A DNA stretch of 64,000 bases, from contig JAECYW010000019.1 in assembly GCA_023014335.1 (NCBI GenBank), positions 310,001 to 374,000 of the forward strand. Direction: 5' to 3'. This document shows, piece after piece, positions 9,862 to 22,663 of this stretch; position 1 is the stretch's first letter, and each line of letters opens with the position of its first letter. The notes beneath the pieces are model-generated. The model was not told where the DNA came from. It did not search any database and saw nothing but the letters and a program-made list of their open reading frames with translations. This DNA is from Galerina marginata. Its lineage: Eukaryota; Basidiomycota; Agaricomycetes; Agaricales; Galerinaceae. A program made the position numbers and the translations under genes.

Positions 9862-11946
9862 TCCCAATTCTAATTTGTGTCCTTTAAATGCGCAGGGTGA
9901 AAATGATGAGGCTTTAGATATGCGGAGACGAGTCAAAGGACCAATAACAGAGGAAAGAGCAGTAAGACTTAGATGTGGTGTCCCCACCTGCGCTTGGTTT
10001 GCTGCATGCCTCACACCATCCAGCCTGCGACTGAGACGAAAGGGTCTTGCATCCCGATCAACGGAACAAAAATGACGTCGGATTGCCAAACGGATTCGCC
10101 TGATCCGGGAGACTGCAAGGAGACTGATTGTCCTTCCCGCCTAGGTAAACCGTACAATTCTTTGCCATGGTCTTCGCTGGGCCTATAAGCATGGTTATCA
10201 CACAGTTTAATCCAATTCTTAAGGGTACTAAAATGCCTAGCAGAAGTTCGGCGTGGGGAGACAAGGCACGATTTGGACACCATGTTCAAATCAATTACTT
10301 AGATTATGTAATGCCATCAATGCGTGGATGAGTAATGGGAAGGCGAGATGCTGATGCGTCCCCTGCAAAACAACCCATTCTCACTTGCTATGTCCAGCAT
10401 CCCGCGATGTCCCGTATTCTACGACTCTGTCAGTAAAAGGGCTGCACAAGCCAACAGTACCTCATCCCATGAAGTCAACGAAGCTGTCGCAGCTTCTGGC
10501 AAAGTGTATTCCGTTCCGAACTTCCGGTCAAGGCAACTGGACAACAGGAAGGATTTGTCGCAGACTTCCTAGGACTTTCTCCAGAGACATTCCACGAGAA
10601 ATGGGCCACGAACTATCTGCGCACTGAAGATCCGGCACAGAACTCTAGTACCATGACTTCTGTTCACCCCAAGGACATAATTAAGCCGTAAACTGGTATG
10701 ACGACAGTTTCCATCTTCAGCAACGTCGAGGTTATTGAGGGTCATTTTTGTTAATCATTGTAGGAATGGATAAACATTCTTCAAGTTATATGCAGGCTGA
10801 ACCAATTGGTCAATTTGTACGCGAGCACTACTATGCAATAGTATGGAGCTCTGGGCTCTGATGTTGATAGATTATCAACTTGGTTTTAATTAATACCCGA
10901 GTTGAGATATGGGGGCGTCCAACTCGTAGCTCCCTCTGGACTTTTAACGATCAATGCCAGCACAACATGGGTTACCTTCAGTATAAGTCTATCGAAGACG
11001 TCAATGATGGGGAGGCCAGTGAGTGATTTCTAAGGCCTGAGTACTGTACATTGCATGCTTCGCGGGGGTGCGTTGATTTCTTCCAATTCAAGGCGACATA
11101 ACTAACTTGTTATTCTCCCCAGGAACGATTAGATCAAAAAAACAGCTGGTGGTGGACCGTCTTCGAGTGAAGAACGAAATAAGATGCTGATGATCACGGC
11201 TGGAGATCCTGAATTAGAGATGGTTCGTCTTCCCGTGCTGTAGCTTTTCTTCCCGCTTGCCACCGACAGCCACCGACACGCTATTATTAATAACGTACTA
11301 GACCATGAATCTCATGAAGTTGATCCATCATGGTTGATGCAGCAAATCTGGGCGTAAGGCCTCCAAAGAAATCATTTCTCCAACAACTCTTCTCTGATTC
11401 AGAAGTGCAATTCTCGAGATCTTGGCGGAGCTGGATCTTTATCTTTTTCAGAAAACGAAACTTACCGTGCGATAATTCACCGTCTACAATCAAGGATCGA
11501 AGCTAAGGTTCTTCCATGGGAAATGTCCAACACGGTGCGCTCGCTCTGATGTGACTCTGTCGTACGAGAGGCCGAGCGGTTCGCGCGAGTTCAACTTATA
11601 CGACAGGCACCACTGAGGTAGCATTCAGTTACTTGCGACTTCAAATGAAATCCGACCAGAGGTCAAAATTCACCCAGGGTGCTTAATAAGAATGTAAGCA
11701 TATCGCCCTGCACCATCACCTTGAGTTCGGAGAGTCGGAGGAGATTCAGGGGCACAATACTGGATTATCATGTCAGTGAAGTCAGCACATTTTCGTAGAG
11801 GATTTTCATTGTATCACTCGAGTATAGGCTCTTCATAGCATCGGCACCAACGAATTAATGTCCACAATAAGCCAACGAAATCATCAGTTGCGGGCGATAT
11901 TTGCTGATAAATCAGCCCCGAAACCCAACACACTACCCAGTCTCGC
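9862..11946. other. Intergenic, about 2.1 kb without a supported gene
   Basis: Short open frames occur (for example plus 10348-10627 and minus 10011-10289), but none shows a recognisable domain or a convincing splice pattern. The stretch 10640-11900 is AT-rich and looks non-coding. A diverged pseudogene cannot be excluded. Confidence 0.4.
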
Positions 11947-13953
11947 CTATCCTAACCTTTCCTCCTCCTCCCTTTTGACCTCGCTCTCCATAACCGCCTG
12001 AATCATCTCCGCACCCACCCTTCCAGCCTCCCCAAACCGGCCTTCAAAAAAATTACGTGTCTCTTCGAACCGTTTCCTATACACCTCAAAGCTCCGGAAG
12101 CTAACGCACTGGCTCCACCCCCGCGCCGCACACACGAACTCGAGGTCGTCGCCCCTGTGCCAAGTGTCGAAGAGCGCGGAGTGGATGCTCGCAGAGAGGA
12201 GGGTCGGCGAAAGGAAGAGGTGCTCTGCCACCCCCAGGAAAAGTCGGAATAGCGGTGTCGCGGCGAGGGAGAGGTGTGTGTAGGGGTTGATGGCGAGGTG
12301 GGCCCAGCAGTCCACCATGGCGAGGAGGGAGAGGTGCGAGTTCGGCCGGTACTTGGTTGGTGGTTGGTGTGATGCGTTGGGCGAAAAGGTACCACCGTCT
12401 ACAGGAGAAGGCGGGCAGCACCCAGACGATGGGGTACATGTACAAGCCTCGGTAAGAGGGAGGTTTTTGGAAGGCGTTGACGGCGTTTTTCCCAGACTAA
12501 ACCGATCTAACACGTCTTCCGAGAGTAAGATAGGTCTCCTCTTAGGGGCTTCTCCGGCGACGTTCGACCCGAATACAATGCGTCGTCCCCACTCGACACG
12601 TTCTCTAAAACGTTTCTTGTCGTCGGCGGTTCCGCTGCCGCCCTCCAGCATAAGTTTAAACAACTCGGTCGCGCTCGCCGCGTAACGGTCGATCTGTACT
12701 CGTGCCGCGGGGTTGAGAATGGCCAGGCCAGCGTAGACATGCCAGGCGTTCGAGTAGATCCGTAGGGTCAGATTTACTTTCGCAGTTTCAATGCCTCCTA
12801 CGTAGAGACCTTGTTCCCAAGGATAGGACTGAGCGGAGAACCAAGCAGTGCCCATGCTAATTCAAATTCTTTAAGTGACGGACACGTAAAGAGTGAGTGC
12901 TACTGACCTAAGGAAGGCGGCGTGTGTCACAGCTTGGGTGTTGGCGGTGACAAGATCGTGTTCGTCGTACGATAGGTACACATGGCGCGATTTCAGAGGG
13001 CGGAGGATATTTTCAACGAGTGCCAGCGCATCGTTTGACCCTCTATGCTGAATGATAACCTAGGAAGATACGTTCAGTGTCTGTGAAACTATTTATAGCT
13101 AATCATAACGGCAGACGACAAGACCCGAAATAAGCGAGCACAGGAGACTCACTAAAGGTTGACCGAGAGGATGAACGGTTGGTCCATGCAAAGAATGACA
13201 CGAAACTATGTGTACGTCCGACGGGAGGAATTTTTCGAAGGCTGCACGCTCAGGGGCTTTGACAGAGGTTTGACCAGCGACGACAGCATGCATTTTTGTG
13301 GCTACAGAAGGGATATGCTAAGCAATGACGTTCAAAAAAAATGAGAGATAGGAGATTTACAGGGCCCAAATTGTTCAACGACGTCCTCAATAAATTCTGC
13401 TTCCACGGAATATACGATGAAGTCGGATGAACGTGCCACAGCATGCCCATCTCGCATTGGACGGACGTTAGGAGTATCTAAATGGAAGATAGGTAAGCAA
13501 CCTATGACTGAAGTAAAACGAAGCAATGGGTACCTGCGTAGTCCTTTGTCAACTGTTCATATTTTTCTGGGAGATCGCAAACATTTATCCTAGAAGAAAA
13601 ACAGATCAGATTATATTTATCAAGGTGATTCCTCAGCTGTGGTCGACCAAAATTACAGAGCCAAATGTCGGTCTTCCTTCCAGGCCAAACCCATAGAAAC
13701 AAAGTCAGCACATAGGAACTCACTTCAACCACCCAGCTGCTCCTAGATACTTCGCGTACATCTTTCCCATTGCACCCATTCCGATGAGTCCAATCGTTGG
13801 TTGTTCCTGAAAAGTTGAAGACGGCGATACATTTGGAGAAACGTTGATCGGCAAGTTCGCGTAGTACGCTTCTTGCTCGCTTGAATGTGAACCCTCGACG
13901 GTGCCGTTTAGAACTGCATTTTCGTGGATATTCGAAGAAGAATTTAGAGACAT
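11947..13953 (-). CDS. TYR1: Prephenate dehydrogenase
   Basis: It oxidatively decarboxylates prephenate to 4-hydroxyphenylpyruvate in tyrosine synthesis. The first exon (13953 down to about 13725) carries the NAD-binding glycine motif in PTIGLIGMGAMGKMYAKYLG. Next come INVCDLPEKYEQL, then a block with SSDFIVYSVEAEFIEDVVEQ, then FLPSDVHIVSCHSLHGPTV. The last exon (about 12855-11947) begins near the conserved SYPWEQGLYVGGIETAKVN and has NAWHVYAGLAILNPAA. At least six short introns separate the pieces. The order and motifs match fungal TYR1-type prephenate dehydrogenases. The C-terminal exon carries a Pro/Ser-rich insertion (about 12380-12500). The start is the ATG at 13953, after which the frame stays open. 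Confidence 0.87.
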
Positions 13954-14928
13954 ATTTCGTTTATAGAGCGAGTATTTGGAATCAGTTCATGGAAGTCGAA
14001 GAGAGAATGGAAGGAGGACAGTGGTTGTCGTTGTTTGTTCAGAATTAATTATCGTGTGCGCTGTGGATATCGGATAAACGGAGATGTACCGGCGTGCCGA
14101 TTAACCGGCTCGTCCGATTTCAGCCGAAAGTAAAACCCATCGTTCACCATTGCTCTTCTTCCTTTTTCTTCTAAAGCTACAAAAATCGAACGATTTGACT
14201 CTCGAGGATGTACAAACGAAAAGGCTGGACTTGGTATTTCCATTATTCACACCGATACTCTCTCAGCGTCTTGGAACGCCAACATTTATAAGGATAAAAT
14301 GCCTACACACAAATCAGAGGCCCTCGCAAGTCTCTCGACGTGGAGATGGTTTTCTCTAGAATCATTCGCCTTGTGGGGTGGACTCCTGCGCGTGGATTGG
14401 ACAAGCCTGACCAGAAAATGGATAACTGGAGGAACCAAGTTTCACGACGAAATCGTATCTAGGCATGCACTCGAAAGCTCGCCGTAGCGCACGCTTCTTC
14501 ATTTCGCATTTTAGGCACGTATCGAACAGCTGAGGTCGCAAATTACTAGGCCAATAGAGCAAAACGCGTGACGCGCCGTCCAGTGCCTGGCCCAGTGGCC
14601 ATCGCTCTTGTGCTCGGGGCACAACCATACATTTCCACCGCCAGGAGATCGCCTTGTCCATTCAGAAAATTTACCTCTGGCTAATAGAGTAGGATGATGC
14701 GCGCAAGTTTTGCTCCGTGGCGATTTTATCATGATGGGCGTCCAAGCAGTCTGGCGTGATGAAGATCGTTGTCATTAGATGCGGCTGGAGCGGACACGGA
14801 CTCTATTTCTTGTATCTTCCATCGATTTCTAATGCTTCATCTTACGATTCTTGTATAATTTTAAGAAGTAATAGTGCAAATTTGTTCAAGCAGTCCCAGA
14901 ATGAGTGAAGCCTTTCCTATTTGTCCAG
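13954..14928. other. Intergenic between TYR1 and the DUF6533 gene
   Basis: This holds the TYR1 promoter region and the 3' flank of the next minus-strand gene. Frames such as minus 14362-14661 show no recognisable domain. Confidence 0.4.
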
Positions 14929-17003
14929 TCAATACCATCCCGTTTTCCACTCCTCCTCTGAATGTGTCGCTCTGATATCTATCACGCTATTTACACCAGT
15001 GGCAGCCTTTGAGCCTCCAACTGCTTGCGATTCTGTTTCGTACCGAGCCGAAGCTGTATTACGAACGCCACTTGAGGAGAACATTACGGGAGACCTGTCT
15101 GGTCGGCCCAGGCCTTGTATATTGATCAGCGCGCGCGAAGCGATAATAGAATAAATCCTGTTTCAAAGTTGTAAGACCGATCCAGTTTTACGTTTACTGA
15201 ACTCACGCTAAAGAGGGACTTCAAAACAAGCAACAAGTCAACGAAAAAGTAATAAGTATGTTGGACGGATCCGACTTACGCCGTAATGGCTTCCAACAAA
15301 GTCTCCCGGCCGCGAGTTCCAATAATAAGGTTGACTGACCCTATAACTAAAGTTTCGTGAGTTAATTGGCCCAGAAATCCGTTGGGCGGTACTACTGACC
15401 AACAGCGCCAAGGAACCAGAAAAATCCATCCCGGATGAAAAGCTCCATAACTGGCATTTGAGTTCGAAATTCGAGATACCTGACGATACCTTGATACGAT
15501 GTAAGACCGAACATGATGCAGGCCTACAGCAAAGCGGTTTGTCATCTTCGTTCCATTGGGCCTTGAGTTGTTAACTTACTACGACAAGAGGTGCTATTGC
15601 TGTGAATTGGAACTGGGGAGGAACGGAGAGCACTGCGGTTCTTGTTGAGTTTTGCATTCCTGGGTAAATTTATAGTGAAAACCTACGAAATGGAAAACAC
15701 CCCGGTAACGAGGGCCTGTGATACTTCATCAGGCTAATTTGAGTCTACGATGCTTGTTTAAGAGACGCACCCAAGATGGATGAAAGCTGGAGTATGATTA
15801 CGTTAATAGTTCAAGTTGTAAGTTGTCGACGAATTAAGATTGCTTACTCTTGAAGCTCGATATTGTCGAAACAAGGACATAGAATCTCGATTACAAATGA
15901 GTAATTGTAAGAGGAAAAGAAAATACTGGTCGATACATTGACGTAACTTCACCTAAGTAGTTCGGGGTTCGTTAGACTCAGCGCTCCATGACATCTGGCG
16001 GTTTAACATACCTAGAACAAGTACTGACAAAATGACGAGTAATACCCGAGATCTGCCGAACAGAATCCAGACTCTATGGGTGGTTGAAAACTCTAACGCA
16101 ACTGCTCGGCGACGAACAGAATCTCACCTGAGAGCAAGAACAAACTCGATTGTCCCAATTACCAGGTTGGATGTTATCCAAAATACCTTCGATGTCGGTC
16201 AGATGAAGGAAAGGCACACTGAACAGCTCAACGATTCTACTCACCTGCAGATTGGTTTTACAGCTAAAAGATAGTTGATATGTATGGGGCACTAGCTCAT
16301 AGCAACAAGGGCCTTACTCCTAAATGAATCCAGCCATTCAGTTCAAGAAGAAAGAGAATGGAAATTGCTTACTTTATCCGAATCGATTTCCCTCATCATA
16401 ACTGGAAGGGAGTTCAGCTAACTCGACTCATCAAGTTCCGTGTAACATACAGCTAGCATTGAAGCTGTTATTAAAATTGTTCTCGTAAATAATCAACAAC
16501 TTAAGGTGAGGAACGCTACTCACGCAATTGCGGCCAATGTGAAGTAACGATTCTAACAAAACTTTGGCCATGTTCTTCGATGCTCGTAAGGAAATTGGCT
16601 TACCCACAGCTGCAGGGGTTGATTGAATAGGTGAACATCAATAAACGGACTAACAGCAGAGAGAGGATCCTTACGTAGATGACCTTGGTTACACCGATAC
16701 CCCGTTTCCAAATCAAATCGACCTGGGCGTCAAGATAAATTGACTTCGTACGGCATCGTAAGGCGTACGCACCTCATCTTCGAGAGTTATCAGCTGGTCA
16801 TAGCTTTTACAAAAATCAGATCTTCTTTACTCATACTTAGTCATTAAGAAGAACTCACGCAAGAACAGATAAAGAAGCAGCTGTACGATGGGAGATTAGT
16901 TCATTCCGAAGGATTCCAACATCTCATACGGGCCTGTAAGGTAATTGGTTGTTCTCGTATCTTCGAGGAGTTGATGTAGCTCGGCAAAGATATCAAGGCC
17001 CAT
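14929..17003 (-). CDS. DUF6533-type multi-pass membrane protein (5' end uncertain)
   Basis: Many tiny exons can be joined on the minus strand. The family signature appears as ASLSVLAYDQLITLEDE, then VDLIWKRGIGVTKVIY (about 16675-16725). A 6-nt microexon (16604-16609, encoding LW) and NRYFTLAAIA follow, giving the typical Y-LW-NRY. Downstream are QFQFTAIAPLVV, a block with IVRYLEFRTQMP and MELFIRDGFFWFLGAV (about 15410-15525), and GSVNLIIGTRGRETLLEAIT (about 15295-15355). The hydrophilic tail includes IIASRALINIQGLGRPDRSP and ends with TGA at 14929. DUF6533 proteins are abundant multi-pass membrane proteins of Agaricomycetes with no known function. The first exon (ATG at 17003) does not splice cleanly in frame to the YDQLITL exon, so the true start or an early exon is unresolved, or the gene is damaged there. 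Confidence 0.65.
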
Positions 17004-17979
17004 ATGATTGGAGGTGGACGTTGAAGATCTCTAATGGGAAGAAAGAAAGGAACTGATTAGGGAGTGGTAATGGCGACTCTTTAGACCGAACGAGAGAACG
17101 CAAATAGACTACAGGTGGCGGAAAAACTACCACCAGCACGTCAGTGTTCATCACCACTTCAGCGCCTGAGAGCCTACATAAAAAGATGAGTACCAAAGCG
17201 CGCAATTCAATCCCAGGTAATAGAAATGCACGCAACTCCTTGTCAGCAAGAATCGATAACCATCTGTCAAGGAGGCAGGGCGGAATTATCATGTCACTGA
17301 GGCAAGGACCAGCAATGTGTTCACCGAAGTCCCAGTCTTGAAGTTTGACACTTGATCGCCAAGCAATCCGCCGTTATTAGAACACGATGACCTCCATGTT
17401 GTTTCCACTATCAAGTGGTTGTCAAATTTCAAAGACGAATTCAGATAGGCAAAGGCTCACTGAAGACGCGCAGGTATTACTATAAGGTTTGACGAGGACC
17501 TCAGGCGGAGATGATCAGAAGTATATTTAGTCAAGGAGTTCTCGCATCATCATTACAAAATGCCCAGTAACGAAGGGAATGATTCAAAGCTTTCACGAGC
17601 ACGAGAAAGGAGTTGTCGAAGTGGCTCCTTGAAATTTACGACAACCGTGGAGATTTCGGACACCGGGACGTTGGTTGCCGGTTCTGGTATTCGCTTCACC
17701 GATTCATTCGACAGTCCATCATCAAGCGCATACCAGATTCGACTCTCCCAGCAGACTTTTATTTAGGGGACGAGCTGGGGCATTAGAAATAGTAGTCCCA
17801 CCAATCTAGACCTGACGCCCACGAAAAAGGCAATCAACACACTTAGATCCGAGAAATTCTGTGGGTGTTATTAAATATTCACAATAGATCCAACTATTTT
17901 ATTGATTGAGAAGAGGTTAACAGGAGGCTGGGAAGTCAGCAGGTAAGTATTATTACACAACATTGACCAGGCTTTCGCT
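17004..17979. other. Intergenic, about 1 kb
   Basis: No supported gene. Two short plus-strand frames (17144-17341, 17560-17766) are low-complexity Ser/Arg-rich and lack partners. The right part is the 3' flank of the oxygenase gene. Confidence 0.4.
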
Positions 17980-20900
17980 TCAGGCATCAAACTGAAGAAA
18001 TAAACAGGTGTCAGGTGAAGAACTCCGGTTAAGTGGATGATACATACTACGAGATACATGGATCCGGGCCATGGGCTGGTGGTGCCATTTCGTTGAACAA
18101 AGACGTCTGATTCGGTTTCATGCACAATTTCGTTAAACCTGCGCAAAGTGCCAGCGTCTCCCGATGCCCGTCGAAGGTTCTTAAGGGAGAAGACAACCTT
18201 GAAGACTTCGACCATGGCCTTCTGAGCATAGTTGACGCCTGGGCATCCATGGAAACCAGTTCCATTAATGTTATCGAATGGGAGAGGTGGGCGACGAGGA
18301 TCAACAGCTGTAGGATTCGGGAAGTCAAGTGACTGACACGCAGATCATCACATCAGCATAAGAAATGAGAAAAAAAGGAAATCGGACGCACGTTAAGGTG
18401 GGCGTTTCTGAAGCTCGCTCGAAGACGGTCGCCTTTCTTTACTTGCATAGGGGGGAGGCCGGGGCCTTGGTCGACTGTCGCGTCAACGGTTGCCTCGCGC
18501 CAGAGACCCTCGAATTGCGGACGTAAACCTAGATCAGAGTCAGACATGCCAAGGGCAGATTCCAAAAAAAACATACGCATGGCTTCGTTGACATAGCCTA
18601 GCAGCAAAGCGTCATTGTCACTGCTGTTATGCTGAACGAGCTGGACAATGTTGTCTCTCTCGGATTTCCTCTCATCATCCAGGTAGAAATCGATGGCATT
18701 GACCGTCGCGTGTGCGTGATTGACAGAGGCGCCAACAGCGATGCCGAGAACATTACCAATAATTTGATCTTGGGCACGGCCTGTGGCCGCAAGCCTATTG
18801 AAGAAACCATACCATGGTTTATCGCTAACAGGATGAATGAAGGACGCAGCCTCTGCCAATAGACCCGAGAAGCTCTACAAACATGGGATGGTGAGTGAAA
18901 GTCGAAGACAAAACAAAAACCCAGCAATTGACCGAATGAGAAGGCGGAGTCGCCTCGAGAAGGGACTTTGTAGCGAGTGCGCCGAGAACCGTTCCTGCCT
19001 GAAGAGCCGATGCATGAAGGGCGAAATTGATCTCCGGCGCATCAAATGCAAGGAAAGTCATCCTGATTGCAATAGCATGTTGTCAACCTGTTGCCGCATC
19101 TGAATCTCAGGCGTAAAAACATACTCACGTAAACTGAGAAAGAGCAAGAGGTGAGTATGGCGAAGGCTAAGGCACAAAATAAATCTGACTTACAAGGGTA
19201 GCGAGCATATCAAACATCTCCAACTCCGTATACAAGCCTCTGGGGTTGTCCTTCGTTTTAAGAGGCACCCCAGTCTAAAATGATGGTCAGGAACTACCGA
19301 GAGGTTTAAGACAACCCATTCCGTACGAATTTTTCCGCAGCGATGTGAGCGACAGTCGGATAGATAACGCCTTTGACTATGTCGATATAGTTTCCCGGAA
19401 CGTTGTCATACCTGAAGGCCAGAATTATTATGCTTGCTGTAAGGGTATGCATCCAAAACTACTCACGACCATACCGTTTCACTGATCTTCTTCTTGACGG
19501 TGGCCGCGAAAAAGGCGGCATAATCTGCTATGGAGCTCGTATCCGGGAACACAGCATGCATAATCATAGCACGGTCAGTAGTATGCCTGAGAAATAAGCT
19601 TGGGTTAGCAATGGCGCTTACTGTTGAAAATATTGCGGACTTACTGGGTAATGTCATCGAACATGAGAATAGACCCATATCCAAACTTCTCGTAAATAAC
19701 TTTGAATTTGGTAGAATCGTTGAAAATGGTCCTGATTCCGGTGAAGGTGTTGAAAACCTTTGCTACAGGAATAATAGTTGGGGGATCAAACACATATTTG
19801 TCTTGCAGGCCTTGACGAGTCAAACTGTCTTTCATCTTCGAAGGGGTGAAGAAGGGATATAGGGAATAAACGGAATTCTGGGCGTCCAGGTTCAGACCCA
19901 GAAGAGAGAAATACAAAGTAAACATACGCACCCAAGGATAGTGGCGAGGTAGAGCGCGCATCAAAAGTTTTGGAACTATGGAGACGTATAAGACTCAGAA
20001 AAAGTATATACATAGTAAAGAGATACTTGCTTTGTGAGCCTCCAGCACCGTTATTCATGTCGCGCTGGCAGTCATAGTATCCCCAGGTTGTAAGATTAGC
20101 GGCTATTTGATTTTATTAGTTTGCGTAGAATGAATAATTGAACATACTCACGTGTAAAGTCGCTGGTGTAGAACCTATCGCCACGGATGAGAGCGATAGC
20201 ATCGCCTAGTACAGCGCGAGTGACCTGTCTATGATTTTAGAGGGCATTTACGGATTTATGAGCGAAATCTTACAGTGTATCCGAAACCGAAATGGGATCC
20301 GACTTGCTGGGGCATTACCGATTCTGCTTGAAGGCCGGTCTGAAAGGCAAGTGGGTATGGATTTAATAATATAGTAGATGCGAATACGATCACATACATA
20401 GAGCTCGAGGTTGTCTATATGGCCATACAATCGTTCGGCTGCTTTCTAAACATGGGAGGTAAGAGAAGAAGAATAAAGACGCCAGGGTAACCATACCGCA
20501 ATCTTGGGATCGGGGTTCCAGTCTGTAAAACTTTCGAATTCTAGATTGAAACCAAATCAGAGCGATATCGCGCTTCTATGAAGAATAGAACATACTTTTC
20601 AGCCCCAGGAACACCCTGAACTCATTCATAGTGCACAATCCCCACTCCCTAGCCTGCTGGATGCCAAGGATTTCCACCAAACGTAACGCAGCGGGCGTGC
20701 CTCGTGCGCGGTAGGCGCTAGCCGGCCTTACTGTTGCCTGCTGCAATACCTTTGCGAGGTCGTCGTCCGAAAATTTGCCGTCTGGGCCTCGCTGGAGTCT
20801 AAAAGGATTAAAATTGTCTCAATTAGACTGGATGGAATAAACGGAAAGGAAAAGGAAGTACCCTCCGAATGTTCTCTGAGCCGGATTCGGAGGAACATCA

Positions 20901-22663
20901 GCAAATACTTCCGCGATGACTGGAAGGTCAGCCATAGAAAGCTATTGAAACATCCGTCACCGGTTACATCAAAACTTGGAAAAAATTGATAAGCACCTGA
21001 TCGAAGGGCTTTCCGTTGAAGACACGATTGAACGTGTCATTAATCCATTGCTCATCCTCCTGGGCGACCGTAGCATGCCACTATACGGACATATTAGAGC
21101 TTGTCGAGGAAGTATCGCAGATTTGGTGAATACTCGCCCTATAAAGGATACTGAATTCGACGCTAACGTGGTTCCCTCGACCTCGATCAACTTTCAATAC
21201 TTCCTCGTCGATTACCTTGAACGAAAGTCAAAAGAGATAAAAAATCATAAAGACATGACGCACGTCGAAAGGACTCATGTTCCAGTTACAACCTTCTCCG
21301 TTTCCGAGGAAGCCTGCGACATAGTCTCCCAAAATAGCACTAATAAAGTGACCACAACTAGAAATTTCCAATCAGAAGTTCATTCAGCGAAGATAATACA
21401 ACAAAATACGGACTTGATCAGTTTGGCGGTTTGGAAAATCTCCTCGTCTTGTGCTGCTAGCTTGGCCGGGTCACTGGGTGGAGGGTCAGACCATCGCTTG
21501 CGTTCGTTTATCTTCAAAATCTTCTCTGCTACATACTATCGCAAGATGGAGGTTGGAAAGTTTGTACCTCGGTCAATATTGATAAATCGAATAACCCACG
21601 TTGTGGTTACGGCTGAAGATGACAAGCAGGGCGCTAGTGGCCGGTACAAGGAATGTCAAACGCTCTTCGGAAAAAGTATCGGGATAAAGAAGTCCTCGAC
21701 CTGCAGCCTTGTCTCGAACTAAGTCTTGTGCTGCTTGATCTGTCCTCGGAGTCAGCAACGTCAATAACAAAAAGGGCAAAAAGTGCTCACTATCTCCGTA
21801 TAAAGGGCTTAAATCTAGGTATGAACTTGCGTTGTTAATGTGAATGTTGTTTTGATCCGTGCGGAATAAAGAATGGGTCACGATCGCAGCGAAAGCAAAG
21901 ATTAGACTCGACACGCCGGCTGGATGATTTTCTTGCTGTTATTAATAAGTCAGTCAAGCATCCGTCCACAGAAGAATGGTACGAACCCCGTTCCGCTTGA
22001 GGAGAGTATCGAAGATTAAACCCGGATCAGGTAACGAGGTCCTAGGTAATCCTGCCTTTCCTTGTACGCTCCGTGCGTAAGGTGTCCCGGCTCTTCCCAT
22101 GTTGTAATCTTGTAGACTATTTCCGCCTCCATCTGCCTGGCGAAAGCAATTGGCAGGTCCAATGTACGAGGCGGGAGGATGGGGATTGGTGCCGTACATT
22201 ACCCCCATCACGGTGTTGTTGAGTTGCTTGGCGAGATCGGTGTATGGGTCAAGCCGAGCCAGAATACCGAGACCATCTCCGAACTTAACGGAATGTTGGT
22301 TTGTGATATGATAAGAGGGGGTGATTAAAACATACAGCGCCTTTGCGGTCGTCCACAGCATGAGGATGTGCGATTATGTCCTCAAACGCTGCCTGCGGTC
22401 ACAAGAGGTCAACATCTCTCAAAGACATTGGGAACGAAAGTTACCAATTCCTCTGGATCAGGAGCGAAGCCACCCTTTGCCTTCAAAGTTTCTGCATCTG
22501 AGATCAGGTTGCTGATTGCAGCGTGCCCTTGACGGCTGGCGTCCGGATCACTGGACACTTGCCAGTCATAATAGCCTGTGGGGGCGGTGGGTGGAGGTCG
22601 ACTAGCAAGATGAACGGCATCGGCAGCCAAGGTCACGGCCTGTACTGCACTGATACTAGCCAT
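17980..22663 (-). CDS. Psi-producing oxygenase (Ppo): haem fatty-acid dioxygenase with P450-like domain
   Basis: This gene of more than ten exons (about 1,050 residues) starts at ATG 22663 (MASISAVQAVTLAADAVH). The N-terminal peroxidase-like dioxygenase domain has TDLAKQLNNTVMGVMYGTNP, IFAFAAIVTHSLFRTD with the haem-ligand-type His, NASSYLDLSPLYGD, RNHNYIAEKILKI-like sequence and GNHVSVEFSILYRWH. In the last, Y and H of YRWH match the catalytic Tyr and proximal His of this family. YRWH forms only if a GC-AG intron at 21081-21137 is used. The C-terminal part is P450-like: GIAVGASVNHAHATVNAIDF (about 18700-18770), a YVNEAMR block, and GTGFHGCPG with the haem-thiolate Cys (about 18240-18260). 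It ends MYLVFDA-stop at 17980. Known family members oxygenate linoleic acid to hydroperoxides and diols (oxylipins, mushroom volatiles). The exact product is not predictable here. Confidence 0.88.

Noticed and set aside
20976..21722. 248-aa plus-strand open frame
   Set aside because: It is exactly antisense to conserved exons of the Ppo oxygenase (GNHVSVEFSILY, WINDTFNRVF) and has no domain of its own.
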